A DNA stretch of 48,119 nt from Caecitellus pseudoparvulus (lineage: Eukaryota > Bigyra: Bicosoecida). Of this stretch, positions 26,968 through 36,800 are shown one piece after another (position 1 is the first letter of the stretch; every line of letters begins with the position of its first letter). A program made the translations under genes and the position numbers. The notes under the pieces were generated by a model. The model saw only the letters and a program-made list of their open reading frames with translations, did not search any database and was not told where the DNA came from. The stretch covers positions 1-48,119 of the forward strand of contig CBFFRQ010000210.1 in assembly GCA_965644315.1 (NCBI GenBank), in the 5' to 3' direction.

Positions 26968-29900
26968 ATGAGCACAAGCCCACGCACTGGACATGACGCT
27001 GTAGAAAGCGAAGCCGACCGAGAAGCGGCGGCTGCTGCCGCAGCGGCCGAGCGCTCTGCGAGTTTGTGGGGGCGTTTCAACACGGCCAAGCGGCGTTACG
27101 TGGCTGCAGTGCAAGGTTTGCCGCTGCTGGCACGAGTGGCGCCAGGAGTGCTGCCTGCCACTGTGCCAGCAGCCGCACCCACAAAGGGGAAGGTGAACGT
27201 GACACTCTTCTCCTCCATCACCCGTCCGGAAATGGAGGCCATCACAGAGTTCCGAGTGGCTCGCTCAGCCATCGCGTCGGCACACCGGGCGCTGGTGCGA
27301 GGGGGCGAGGCGGCGCCGGCCAAGGTGTCCCTGGAGGAAGTCCTGGGGGTGCCCCTGCCCCCCCCTCCTGCCCGAATGGCATACCGCATGGCCAACGTGT
27401 CTGCCCCCCTCATGCACTGCATGTTCACGGCTCACGGCTTCAAGCCCAGCGGCAACGGGGCCTCCACATTCGGCGGGGAGGCGGCACCCACCTCCGGAGC
27501 CATGGACTGGCACGCCATGTGGGTGTCGTCGTTTTTGAAGTCCTACGCCTTTCAAGCCCTGCGCCCGGGGCAGGTGGTGAACCAGTTCCCCCGCACCTAC
27601 GAAGTCACCCGAAAAGACACACTGGCCCGCAACATCATGCGCATGCAGGAACTGCACGGCGACCGCCACTTCGCCTTCCTCCCAGCCACATACGTGCTGC
27701 CGGCTGACGCGGCAGCCTTCAACGCCGCCTGTGCACGGGACCCCGACACTGCCTGGATCGTGAAACCCGCTGCCTCCAGCAAAGGCAAAGGCATCTACAT
27801 CGCGCGCTGCCCAGAGGGGTACACGCAGAGGGACCTGGCGCCGGGGCCGACGACCCCCCCCGATACCCCCTCCAGCACACCCCCGACCCCCCCCCCTGAC
27901 GCCCGTCGCCCGGCCGTGTCCCCCCTGGCCCTGGCTGCAGCCCAGGCGGCGGCGGCGGCAGCACGCAGTGCTGGGGAGGACCCCGCCCAGTCGGGCACGG
28001 GGTCGCTATCTGAGGTCGTGAACACGGCGCGCGCCAGCAACAGTGGCTACCGCGTGTCCACCGCCACCATGGGCGGACCCGAGTTCTTCACGGCTGCCAA
28101 CCGGCGCGGCATGAAACGCACCCCAGCGCACCAGGCACTGCCCTCTGCTCCTGGCATGCCCCCTGGCAGCCCTGGCACGGCTGCAGCACCCCTTCTGGGG
28201 GAGGGCGTGGCCAGGGCGGTGGCGGCGGCTGCCGCAGAGGGGTTGCAGGGGGGCGTCGAAGACAACTGCATCGTGAGCCGTTACATCGACGAGCCGGCCC
28301 TCGTGGACGGTTTCAAGTACGACCTGCGCGTGTATGCGGCAGTGACGTCATTCTGCCCGCTCAAGGTGTACATTCACAAGGAAGGCCTGGCGCGTTTCGC
28401 GACGGAGCGGTACACGCCCGACCCCGCCCAGTACCAGAACAAGTTCGTGCACCTGACAAACTACTCCCTGAACAAAGCCTCGTCCAAGTACCAGGCAGGG
28501 GACGGCGCAGAGGGCGCGGGGCACAAGTGGACGCTGTCTGCGCTGCTGGCGCGACTGCTGCGAGACGGCGTGGACGTGGACGCGATGTGGGGTCGTGTGG
28601 AGGAGCTCATCGTGAAAACGCTCCTGTCCATCGAAGGCAACGTCACCGCCGCCGTGAACATGTTCGTGCCCTGCCCAGCCACGAACTGCTTCCAGCTCTT
28701 CGGCTTCGACGTCATGATGGACGCAGAGTTGAACCCGTGGCTGCTGGAGGTGAACTTCTCGCCCTCCCTGGCCACTGACTCAGACCTGGACCTGCGAGTC
28801 AAGAGCCAGGTGCTGGCGGACACGCTGAACTTGGTGGGCATGCCCACAGCCACCCCCCCTACACCCCCCTTCACCCGCGGCCGCAGCAAACGACGCGGAC
28901 GCCGAGCAACCCAGCCCCCCCCAAGCAAGCCCGTGGAAGCCCCCCCCACACCCCCCTGCATCTTCCCCGCAGCCCCCTCCTCCTCCTCCCCCACAGCGCA
29001 GCGGGGCGTGCCGAAGTTGACTCTGTCTGGAGTGGGCAGCAGGGCGCAGGGGGGGTCAGGGGGACGCACAGCCCCCTCGCAGCCAGCGGCGCTGGCGGCG
29101 TATGCCGGAGGGGGGGTGGACGCCCCCCCTCGCCCCGCCCACTCACGCAGACGCCTTCTGCGCAATCATGAGCGCGCACGCGCCCTGGCCCGGTCTGCCA
29201 GTACACGCCGTGGGAGGGGGGGGGGGCACAAGGCCCCTGCAGACGGCCACGGCCTGTCTGGGCATGAGAGGCCTGCTGTAGATCCCGCAGAGGAGGAGGA
29301 GGAGGGGCCTGAGGAGGAGGAGGAGGAGGTGGGGGGAGATGCCCAAGAGGCGTTGGCCCTGGCAGCTGCCTTGAACGGGGGAGACCAGGCTGCGCCCAGC
29401 ACCGCACCTGTGGCAAGTGACGCGCCCGGGCCGCCCTCCACGGCGGAACACATGCGGTGGCTGCGAGCGTTCTACGCGGAACACTTCCCCCTGGAGGTCA
29501 CGCTGCCCACGCTCGCCTGGGCCTCTCACGGGGCCCGGGTGTGGTCGGTGCTGCGGGAAGCACACCCACCGGCCTTTGCCTCCTTCACGGCGAAATACGC
29601 AGCCTGCCTGCCCAGCACCATTGCACACCCACCAGCTCCATCTGCCGCCTTCCCCACGCCGCTGCCCCTGCCTGGCACCGCTGCTCATGCCCTGCAGGCG
29701 GCGGCGTCCAGCTCCCCCCCCCGCATGCTGCCTGCGTCAGTTGACGGCCTGGATGCCACGACTGCTGAGGACTTCGGTACCGCAGTGGCAGCTGGAGAGT
29801 ATGGGGCTGTGCAGGTATTCTTGGAACGCGTGCAGCTGGCCAGTGAGCCGCACAAAGTGCCGGAACGGGTGCGGCGAGCCCTCATTCAGGATCTCTCCGA

Positions 29901-30810
29901 CGAGCACTGGCGCCTGCTGTGCTGGCTGGACAGCGAAGGTAGTCGGCGGGGCGGGTACACGCGGGTGTTCCCCACGGCACGTGTCAACGGCATCACGTAC
30001 AGGCAGTTCTTTGAGGAGGGCCGGCCGTTGAACGCGCTGTACGGCGCGTACCTCATGCGCCTCGCGGAATTTGAACGGGTCCTGCGTCAGCTGTTGACTG
30101 CCCAGTCACGGCCCCCCTCGCCAAGCGCGGCAGCGGAGGACGGCGCCATGGGCGAGGGGGAAGAGATGCAGGACAGCCGCCCCAGCTCATTAGCAGCGCC
30201 CCCAAGGGCAGCGTGGAGGGGGGGCATTCCGCCCTCCGAGCGGCGACAGGCCAGTCAGCTGGCTGCCGCAGCGGCCACTGAACACACAGATGGCGGATCA
30301 CTTGCCGGCACCCCAGCTGGGCGCAGTGTCGTGGTCATCCCCGGCACCTCTCGCCACCTGCCTGTGGCTGTCAGTGGCGACGCGTGGGCAGATACCCTCG
30401 CTGCCATCGGCACAGCGTCGCTGGAGGAGGTGGAACGCCGCACTCGTATAGCAGCCGACTACAAGTGGCGCCGGGCACAGCGGGCGCGAAACCGCCGAAC
30501 GCAGGCTGGCCTTGTGTCCCTGCCCTCTCCACGAGACGCACCTGAGCCGTCTGAGCCTGCCACAGGCGCTGCTGCCGCGAAAGCCGCCTTCGACCGGCTC
30601 ATGGGGGGGCGCGTGTCAGTTGCGGCGTTTGGCGACGCCAGCTCAAGCACCACGCACGCTCATGACTCCAGTGGCTTCGGCGGACACAACGCCCACACGG
30701 GGGTGGCGGCACTGGGCCTGCCGGCGCTGCTACTGGAGCCTTGGGGGCGGGCAGAAGCCAACAGCGAAGCGTTCAACCGCAGCAACCGGCGGTACTTCCT
30801 GGGCGTCTGA
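26968..30810 (+). CDS. Tubulin-tyrosine-ligase-like enzyme, probable polyglutamylase (TTLL4/5 type)
   Basis: One exon, 1280 residues. The ATP-grasp TTL domain is visible: WIVKPAASSKGKGI (from 263), VSRYIDEPALVDGFKYDLRVY (about 436-456), LARFATERY, FVHLTNYSLNK, FQLFGFDVMMD and WLLEVNFSPSLATDSDLD (about 592-608). These read closest to TTLL4/TTLL5, which add glutamate chains to tubulin tails in cilia and centrioles. A later RRGGYTRVFPT element (about 990) also recurs in that group. Unusual features are a Pro/Ala/Ser-rich insertion of about 145 residues (285-430) inside the catalytic domain, and a poly-Glu run (29289-29331). The C-terminal half is mostly low complexity. ATG 26968 is the first in frame. 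It converges with the next gene, 9 bases apart. Confidence 0.85.
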   Translation: MSTSPRTGHDAVESEADREAAAAAAAAERSASLWGRFNTAKRRYVAAVQGLPLLARVAPGVLPATVPAAAPTKGKVNVTLFSSITRPEMEAITEFRVARSAIASAHRALVRGGEAAPAKVSLEEVLGVPLPPPPARMAYRMANVSAPLMHCMFTAHGFKPSGNGASTFGGEAAPTSGAMDWHAMWVSSFLKSYAFQALRPGQVVNQFPRTYEVTRKDTLARNIMRMQELHGDRHFAFLPATYVLPADAAAFNAACARDPDTAWIVKPAASSKGKGIYIARCPEGYTQRDLAPGPTTPPDTPSSTPPTPPPDARRPAVSPLALAAAQAAAAAARSAGEDPAQSGTGSLSEVVNTARASNSGYRVSTATMGGPEFFTAANRRGMKRTPAHQALPSAPGMPPGSPGTAAAPLLGEGVARAVAAAAAEGLQGGVEDNCIVSRYIDEPALVDGFKYDLRVYAAVTSFCPLKVYIHKEGLARFATERYTPDPAQYQNKFVHLTNYSLNKASSKYQAGDGAEGAGHKWTLSALLARLLRDGVDVDAMWGRVEELIVKTLLSIEGNVTAAVNMFVPCPATNCFQLFGFDVMMDAELNPWLLEVNFSPSLATDSDLDLRVKSQVLADTLNLVGMPTATPPTPPFTRGRSKRRGRRATQPPPSKPVEAPPTPPCIFPAAPSSSSPTAQRGVPKLTLSGVGSRAQGGSGGRTAPSQPAALAAYAGGGVDAPPRPAHSRRRLLRNHERARALARSASTRRGRGGGHKAPADGHGLSGHERPAVDPAEEEEEGPEEEEEEVGGDAQEALALAAALNGGDQAAPSTAPVASDAPGPPSTAEHMRWLRAFYAEHFPLEVTLPTLAWASHGARVWSVLREAHPPAFASFTAKYAACLPSTIAHPPAPSAAFPTPLPLPGTAAHALQAAASSSPPRMLPASVDGLDATTAEDFGTAVAAGEYGAVQVFLERVQLASEPHKVPERVRRALIQDLSDEHWRLLCWLDSEGSRRGGYTRVFPTARVNGITYRQFFEEGRPLNALYGAYLMRLAEFERVLRQLLTAQSRPPSPSAAAEDGAMGEGEEMQDSRPSSLAAPPRAAWRGGIPPSERRQASQLAAAAATEHTDGGSLAGTPAGRSVVVIPGTSRHLPVAVSGDAWADTLAAIGTASLEEVERRTRIAADYKWRRAQRARNRRTQAGLVSLPSPRDAPEPSEPATGAAAAKAAFDRLMGGRVSVAAFGDASSSTTHAHDSSGFGGHNAHTGVAALGLPALLLEPWGRAEANSEAFNRSNRRYFLGV
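29286..29334 (+). repeat. GAG triplet repeat coding poly-glutamate
   Basis: Two runs of GAG codons separated by a GGGCCT interruption encode Glu stretches within the low-complexity C-terminal part of the TTLL protein. Confidence 0.8.
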
Positions 30811-30819
30811 CACCCACGC

Positions 30820-32202
30820 TCACAATTCAGAGTGGTCCCACTGCCCGTCATCGAAGAGCGGCGTGGCCTGCAATGCACGCTGGATGCCCAAGCCTGCTGC
30901 GTGGCCCTGACCAGGTACGCTGATGTGGGTGCTCCCCGCCACCTTCTGACCTCGCAGGGAAACGCCGAAGACTTTGATGGCGTACCGCCCAGGCGCCAGC
31001 CCTTGCACGTGCCAGTGCAGCTGCATCCCCAGTGAAGACCCCGACTCCGAGTCCACCTGTACCGTGTCGCGCCACAGTTGCTCGGTGTGTGCGGTGGCGA
31101 AGTACTCTGAAAAGGTACCGTGGCGCCCCTGCCAGGACCCTGGCATGCCGCGTTGCTGCTGCACAAGCGCCTGCGCAGCCTGCGGTGAGGAGCAGGACGA
31201 GGCATATGCTGCACGGCCATGAGGCGAGCCTTGCAGCCCTTGCACGACTAGGCAAAGTTGAGTGTGCGTGGGATGCAGGGCGGGGCTCTGCGTCGTGTCC
31301 AGGAAAACTTGGGCAGTGCCGTCAAGAAACGGTCCGTGCACACGCACACCCAACGAGCCTGGCTGAGTGACTTGCAGCACTGAGGCCGCCGGCGGGGCAT
31401 GGGCAACATGGGCAGCTTGCTGCGCCATGACCTGTGGTACCGACAAGCTGAATAGCGGCACGGCGAAGGGGAGGCTTCCTGCCGAGCGGGGAGCGAGTGA
31501 CATGCCCAGCTCCAGTGCGGCACACGCGAGCACCGCAAGAGCGACCGCATGCAGGACAGGCAGTGCCCCTCCCTGCTTGGAACGCCAAAAGGACTGAGGA
31601 CACAGCATGACGTCAGCCGCAGAGGGGGGTGTGAGGCTGTGCTTTGCTGCACGTGTGGCTTGTACGGCAGAGGCTGGTCTCGCTTCGCCCTGTAGCTCTG
31701 CGGCCCCCGCACCCAGATGAGAAGGACAGGGAGGTGGTTCGGGAAAGTCAAAAGAATCCACCACTTGCTGGGCAGGTGCATCTTCGAAGGCGTGCCCGGG
31801 TTGAGCTTTGGCTGGTCCTCTCGAAGCCCCGCACGATCTGCGCTTGGCCAGGCCAGTGGCTACTTGTGCTTGCAGTCCCTGTGCAGCCGAGACCCCCGCA
31901 CCCAAAGCGCCACCTGAATCTTGCGGTGTGGAAAATGATGATGTTTTACCCTTCTTACTGTTAGCTGTGGTTGATTCGGCGCCGGTCGCTCCCAAGGGCT
32001 GCCGCGTACGCTTGCCTTCTGGTGGCGCGTTCAAGATGGCTTGACGCAAGTTCCGCAGCTTGCGTGTAGGCGACTTGCTGGAGAGAGCGTCTTGCAGCAC
32101 CAGCCTCAAGTTAATCCCTGCTCCCTCAGCAGTGGGGATATCTTGCCATGGCTTGTCTTGGCATCGCTGCAGCTTGCTTGCGTTGTCAATCGCGCGCAGC
32201 AT
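30820..32202 (-). CDS. Unknown single-pass membrane protein
   Basis: 460 residues from ATG 32202, one exon. The first ~200 residues are polar and basic in places (SPTRKLRNLRQAIL, KKGKTSS, AKRRS), suggesting a cytoplasmic side. A hydrophobic segment at 211-236 (GGALPVLHAVALAVLACAAL) is followed by about 220 residues that look beta-rich (QVFLDTT, LHWHVQGLAPGRYAIKVFGV, GSTHISVPG), which would face the lumen or the exterior, giving a type II topology. The C-terminal half resembles a beta-sandwich by pattern only. I do not recognise the family. Its stop lies 9 bases from the TTLL stop. Confidence 0.65.
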   Translation of the reverse strand: MLRAIDNASKLQRCQDKPWQDIPTAEGAGINLRLVLQDALSSKSPTRKLRNLRQAILNAPPEGKRTRQPLGATGAESTTANSKKGKTSSFSTPQDSGGALGAGVSAAQGLQAQVATGLAKRRSCGASRGPAKAQPGHAFEDAPAQQVVDSFDFPEPPPCPSHLGAGAAELQGEARPASAVQATRAAKHSLTPPSAADVMLCPQSFWRSKQGGALPVLHAVALAVLACAALELGMSLAPRSAGSLPFAVPLFSLSVPQVMAQQAAHVAHAPPAASVLQVTQPGSLGVRVHGPFLDGTAQVFLDTTQSPALHPTHTQLCLVVQGLQGSPHGRAAYASSCSSPQAAQALVQQQRGMPGSWQGRHGTFSEYFATAHTEQLWRDTVQVDSESGSSLGMQLHWHVQGLAPGRYAIKVFGVSLRGQKVAGSTHISVPGQGHAAGLGIQRALQATPLFDDGQWDHSEL

Positions 32203-32631
32203 CGTGGCAAGTCACCGTCGTCCTTTGCAAAGGCTGAGTAGTCCCAAGCCTACACGGCCCAGCAGATGCCTTTGGGTCACAGCACGGGTCCTAGCATGGG
32301 GATACTGGGCAGTTGGCTTGATGAAGGAGGTAATTTTCGGAGGCTGGGTTTCTGAGCATCACTGTGAAATGGAGCATGCCAAGGCCTCAACCCGAACTCT
32401 CCGCGCGACACTCGGGCACGGACAAAACCACCCTACACACACCCTTACACACCCACTTGAACGCTGGAGCCCTCTTTCTTCGGGGCTGCATCTTCCCTGC
32501 GCATACCAGCTGTGAGTCCCCGGCAGGCCCTGGCGTGGCAGGCGTGCACGCAGGGCAGGCACCCTTTCTCCGCGCTCAGCGCAAACGCCCCCTTCAACCC
32601 CATCCTCCTCACCCCGCTCTCAGTTTTCACC
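32203..32631. promoter_or_regulatory. Divergent promoter region, membrane protein / secreted protein
   Basis: 429 bases between opposed start codons. A perfect 12-base palindrome CCTTTGCAAAGG lies at 32222-32233, just upstream of the minus-strand gene. No gene is supported. Confidence 0.5.
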
Positions 32632-33752
32632 ATGCTGACTGTCCTTGCTGTACTGGCGGCCACAGCGGCCATGGCCTCTGCGCAAGACCCTGCCCAAGGT
32701 GCGTGCCCAAGTGCACTGCACCTGCACGCGCTCCTGCACAGACGCCCATCATGGCCTCCTGCCACCGCAACACGCTCCGTTCACCCCCTCAACTGGCAGG
32801 CTGGATGGCATACGCCACGGGGTATGCCCCCAACAAGGGCGGGTGCGTGCAGCACAGTGTCGTAGCAACCCCCCACCCTCCTGCAGCCCCACCCACCTCG
32901 CACACTCGCAGGAAGCTCACTTTCATGGAGGCCTCGTGGGTAGTGCCCGACGACCCCGTCCGTGGCGGCGCCTTTTTCAGCCCCTGGTTTGGCATTGAGT
33001 CTGCCGACAACCTGAACCTCATCCAGCCTGTCAACCCCTGGACAGGTCCGTGCACACACAGCGCCCCCGCCCACCCGCCCAGTCTTCATCGTGCCCCCTC
33101 TCTCTTCCAACCCACCGCAGGCTACGAGTGGCAGGCGTACAACGGTGTGTGCATTCCGTGCACGCGCCACCTACCAGGTGGAAGTGTGGCACCCCCTTTG
33201 CCCAATGCGCGCAGAGTACTTCCAGTGGAGCCCCACCTACAACCAGAACTCCAAGGCCATCAGCGTCAGCGCCGGCGACGTGCTGTACGGATCCGTCACC
33301 CTGGACGAGAGCACCAACACGTACCACGTGTACCACTCCGACTTGAACACCACCCAGAGCGTCACCTTTGACATCAAGATCCAGAACGGACCCGATGGCA
33401 AGCCCAAGACCTTTGACCACGCCTTCATCGTGCGTGCCCGCATGCCATGCGGCCCACACTCCTGCCTCGCGCACATTGGCCCTTGTCACGCCGCATGCAC
33501 TCTTCCTTGGCGCAGGTGATGGAGAAGAGCCAGTGGGCGTGCGACCAGTACCCTCCCAACAACGAGGTGACGTTCTTCGACATCACCATGAAGTTCGACG
33601 GGGAGAAGGTGTCCCCCAAGTGGACCACTGCCTTCGTTGATGACCACTGCGACTGCCGCGCGCAAGTCGTGGATGAGAGCACCATCAAGATCACGTGGGA
33701 CTCCACCGGCGGCGGTGGTGGTTCCACCACCACCTGGCCAGAGCTGGCCTGA
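32632..33752 (+). CDS. Small secreted protein with concanavalin-like (peptidase G1/eqolisin-like) fold
   Basis: Six exons (32632-32698, 32800-32842, 32912-33045, 33121-33144, 33215-33429, 33516-33752) join in frame to 239 residues; introns are 101, 69, 75, 70 and 86 bases. A clean signal peptide (MLTVLAVLAATAAMASA) precedes QGWMAYATGYAP, FMEASWVVP, FFSPWFGIES, EYFQWSPTYN, ISAGDVLYGSV-like strands, YPPNNEVTFFDI and WTTAFVDDHCDCRA. The order of tryptophan-rich strands recalls eqolisin (G1) beta-sandwich proteins and a group of secreted protist proteins with WFGIES and YPPxxxVTF motifs. I cannot confirm the eqolisin Gln/Glu dyad, so protease activity is open. Exon 4 is only 24 bases. The C-terminus is a Gly/Thr-rich tail. 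Confidence 0.75.
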
Positions 33753-33812
33753 GAGCGGTGCACTTCACATGCATTGCACAAGAGGTGTGGCACGGAAATG
33801 CAACACACCCCA

Positions 33813-36800
33813 TCACACTGTTTCTCGCATAGGGTTGGCGTCCATGTTGATTTCATCTCCGCTTCCGACTTGGGTGACTGTGGCAGGCGCTTCGCTCGGC
33901 GCGTCAGACCCCGCTGAGTCGCCGTGCCCAGCCTTGCGCTGCCGGTAGTACTTAAACGCCGCCACGCATGCGACAGCCAGGAAGATGAACCCTACTAGCG
34001 CACCCCCTGCAGCGGCCGAGTTGTTTCGCTCTGCTTCAGACACCTCAACCGCGCTGTTTGCCCCACCTCCAGACAACAGCTCCTCTTCCGGACCCTGCCC
34101 GCCTGTATCGGTCGCATTTGCCAGGCTGCTTGTGTTTGTGAGCGCAGCAACAGAGGGCAGAGGGAGGACAGGGATAGGTGTTCGCGTAGGACTCGCTGCC
34201 AGCTTAGGGCGTGTGGCGCTGGCTGAGGTGCTGGCTGACGCAGATGGTGTGGCACTCGCAGCGGTCTGCTGTCCGCCACCCTGGCCACCACCCTGGCCAC
34301 CACTCTGACCGCCACTCTGGCCGCCACCCATGGGAGAAGTGGCTGAGGCGCTGGGCGTGGTGCTAGCTGTGGCGCTGGCTGAGGTGCTGGCTGAGGCAGA
34401 CGGAGTGGCAGTGGTGCTGGGTGTGGCAGTAGTGCTGGCTGAGTTGGACGGGGTTGCACTGACCGTTGCTTGCTGGCCACCATCTTGACCACCACCCTGG
34501 CCGCCAGTCTGTCCGCCAGACTGCCCGCCAGTCTGTCCGCCAGTCTGACCGCCACCTTGACCACCACCCTGGCCACCACCCTGGCCACCACCTTGGCCGC
34601 CACCGATAGGCGTGGCGCTGGCTGTGGATGAGGCTGAGGCTGAGGTAGACGGCGTGGCACTTGCACCTGCATGCTGTCCTCCGCCCTGGCCACCACCTTG
34701 GCCCCCTCCGATAGGCGTGGCGCTGGCTGTGGCTGTGGCTGAGGCTGAGGCTGTGGCGCTAGGAGAGGTGCTTGCAGAGGCGCTTGCCGTGGCTGTGGAT
34801 GAGGCTGAGGCTGAGGAGGACGGCGTGGCACTTGCACCTGCATGCTGTCCTCCGCCCTGGCCACCACCCTGGCCACCCCCTTGGCTGCCGCCCTGGCCAC
34901 CTCCGATTGGGGTGGCACTTGCTGTGGCTGTGGCAGATGGAGTGCTTGTTGGTTGTGGAGTTACAGCTGGGGATGGTGCAGTGAGAATTGTCTTGTCTAG
35001 GAGCGTGTACCCTTGCCCTGGATCTGCGAAAGGGGACACACCCCACCCATCAAACATGGCCTTCATGACCGCAAACGCACTGTGCGCTTGGGAAAATGCG
35101 GGGGTGTCAGCGATGGCCAGCGCTTGCTGAATGGTGTGCACCGCTGAGTCTGTGGCACTGCTACTGCTGCCTTGGACAGTGTAGTCGAAGGAAACACTGG
35201 GTGGGGCGGGGGTCGTGGTCCTCTCAAATGCACTGCTGGGGAGTCCGGTAATGGCTTGGAGATCAGTGAAGAACCCGGCGACGATTGCGTTGACCGAGTC
35301 GGGAAGATTGCTCATGTATGTTTCGTGTAGGTTTGTGATTTGCAGCTTCATGGTGACCTTCTTCCCGTTCCCAAGGCACACGGTAGAGATGGGCTGCGCG
35401 GATGCATGTGCCTGGAAGCAGCCCCCGTTATCCAGAGCATCCACAGCTGCTGCGACGCTGAGAGATCCCAGCGCGGAAGCAACGGCATGAAGAGTGGCGT
35501 TTGAAGGCTCGTTTGCAAATGGCGCTGACAGGGCAGCGAGCAGGGTGGACTGCAGGTTGGGCAAGGCCGCCGCAGTCTTGGCCACAGATAGGGCCGCGTG
35601 TAGCTCTACCCGGACCTGTGCCATGCTGCAGCAGTCTGTGGCAGTGTACTGTGCGAGTGCTTGGCTGCACGCTGCTGGGCAAGTGCTTGGTAGGGAGGCC
35701 TCGCCCGCTGCAGCTGTCAGCACCGTGCTGCACGCGAGTGCGATGGCCAGGGAAGGCAGAGCAGCTTGTGTATCTGCTGACTGCTTCGTCAGCCAATCAT
35801 GGGTGGGGACTGAAGGCACAGCAGCCAATGCCGTGGCGGTGTCAACGTTTAACACTGCCTCAGTGCGACTGTTCGCGGTGACTGGCGCGACACAGGAACC
35901 CCCAGCCGGCTTGGCGGCACAGGCGTCACCCACAAGTGCGCGAACTCGGCCAGCCATGTTCGCAGCTTCGACGAGGGACACCGACTCCTCCCACACCGCT
36001 AGCGACTGAGCAGTCGAGTTTAACATTCCCACGAAAGCACGTGCATGGCTAGCGTACCCCAAGCGCTGGCGCAGCGCCCGGAGGGGGAGCTGCTCGAGCA
36101 TGGTAGATGCGAAGGCGGCCTGCTTGATGCCGCAGTGAGTGCAGATCCCGCTATCAGACAAGACAGCATTGGTCACGAACATGGAGTTTGCAGTTGTGCC
36201 AATCCATGGATGGGGCGCGGTGCTCAGGGCACGGCGGCGGTTGGTGTACAGAATGCAGACGCGCTGCACGAGGCGTTCCCAACGCAGCATGACTTGGTCT
36301 CGGCATCCCCCCACAATCCCAGCATCTGCAGCGATCTCAGCTTCGAAGAGTGGGAGGACGTCCGTGTAGCACCCATCGCTGCAAAAGAGGGGACCTCTCG
36401 TCTGCCCGCGGTCCCCGAACTCGGCGTTGGTGCGGTTGTGGAAGAAGAGCGCATCCTGCGTGCACTGCTGCTGGCTGGAAGTGCCGCTTGCCTGTGCCGC
36501 CGCTGCAACCTGATGCAGCAAGTACACAAACACGTTTGTGATGTCCAGCGCATTGTGGCAGTCAGTGACCGGGGCAGGCCGGCCTCCTCCACCTGTGCTT
36601 CCAGAGGCATCCCCCAGGGACACAGAAGTCATCATCACGCCGAACGCCTCCAAAAAGTACCCCGGAAGATCTTTACACTGGGCGGTGCCGGAAATGGTCT
36701 TCGAGCAGAGAAAGTCAATCGTCTGGGTGACAAGGGGGGCAGATGGGTCGCCACCCGCTTGGAATGCCCGCAAATCAGTTTGTGTGGCTTGGATGCAAGT

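Noticed and set aside
32742-32842. Alternative exon 2 start of the eqolisin-like gene at the CACAG before 32742
   Set aside because: It is out of phase with exon 1. The acceptor ending at 32799 keeps the frame and joins the signal peptide directly to GWMAYATGY.
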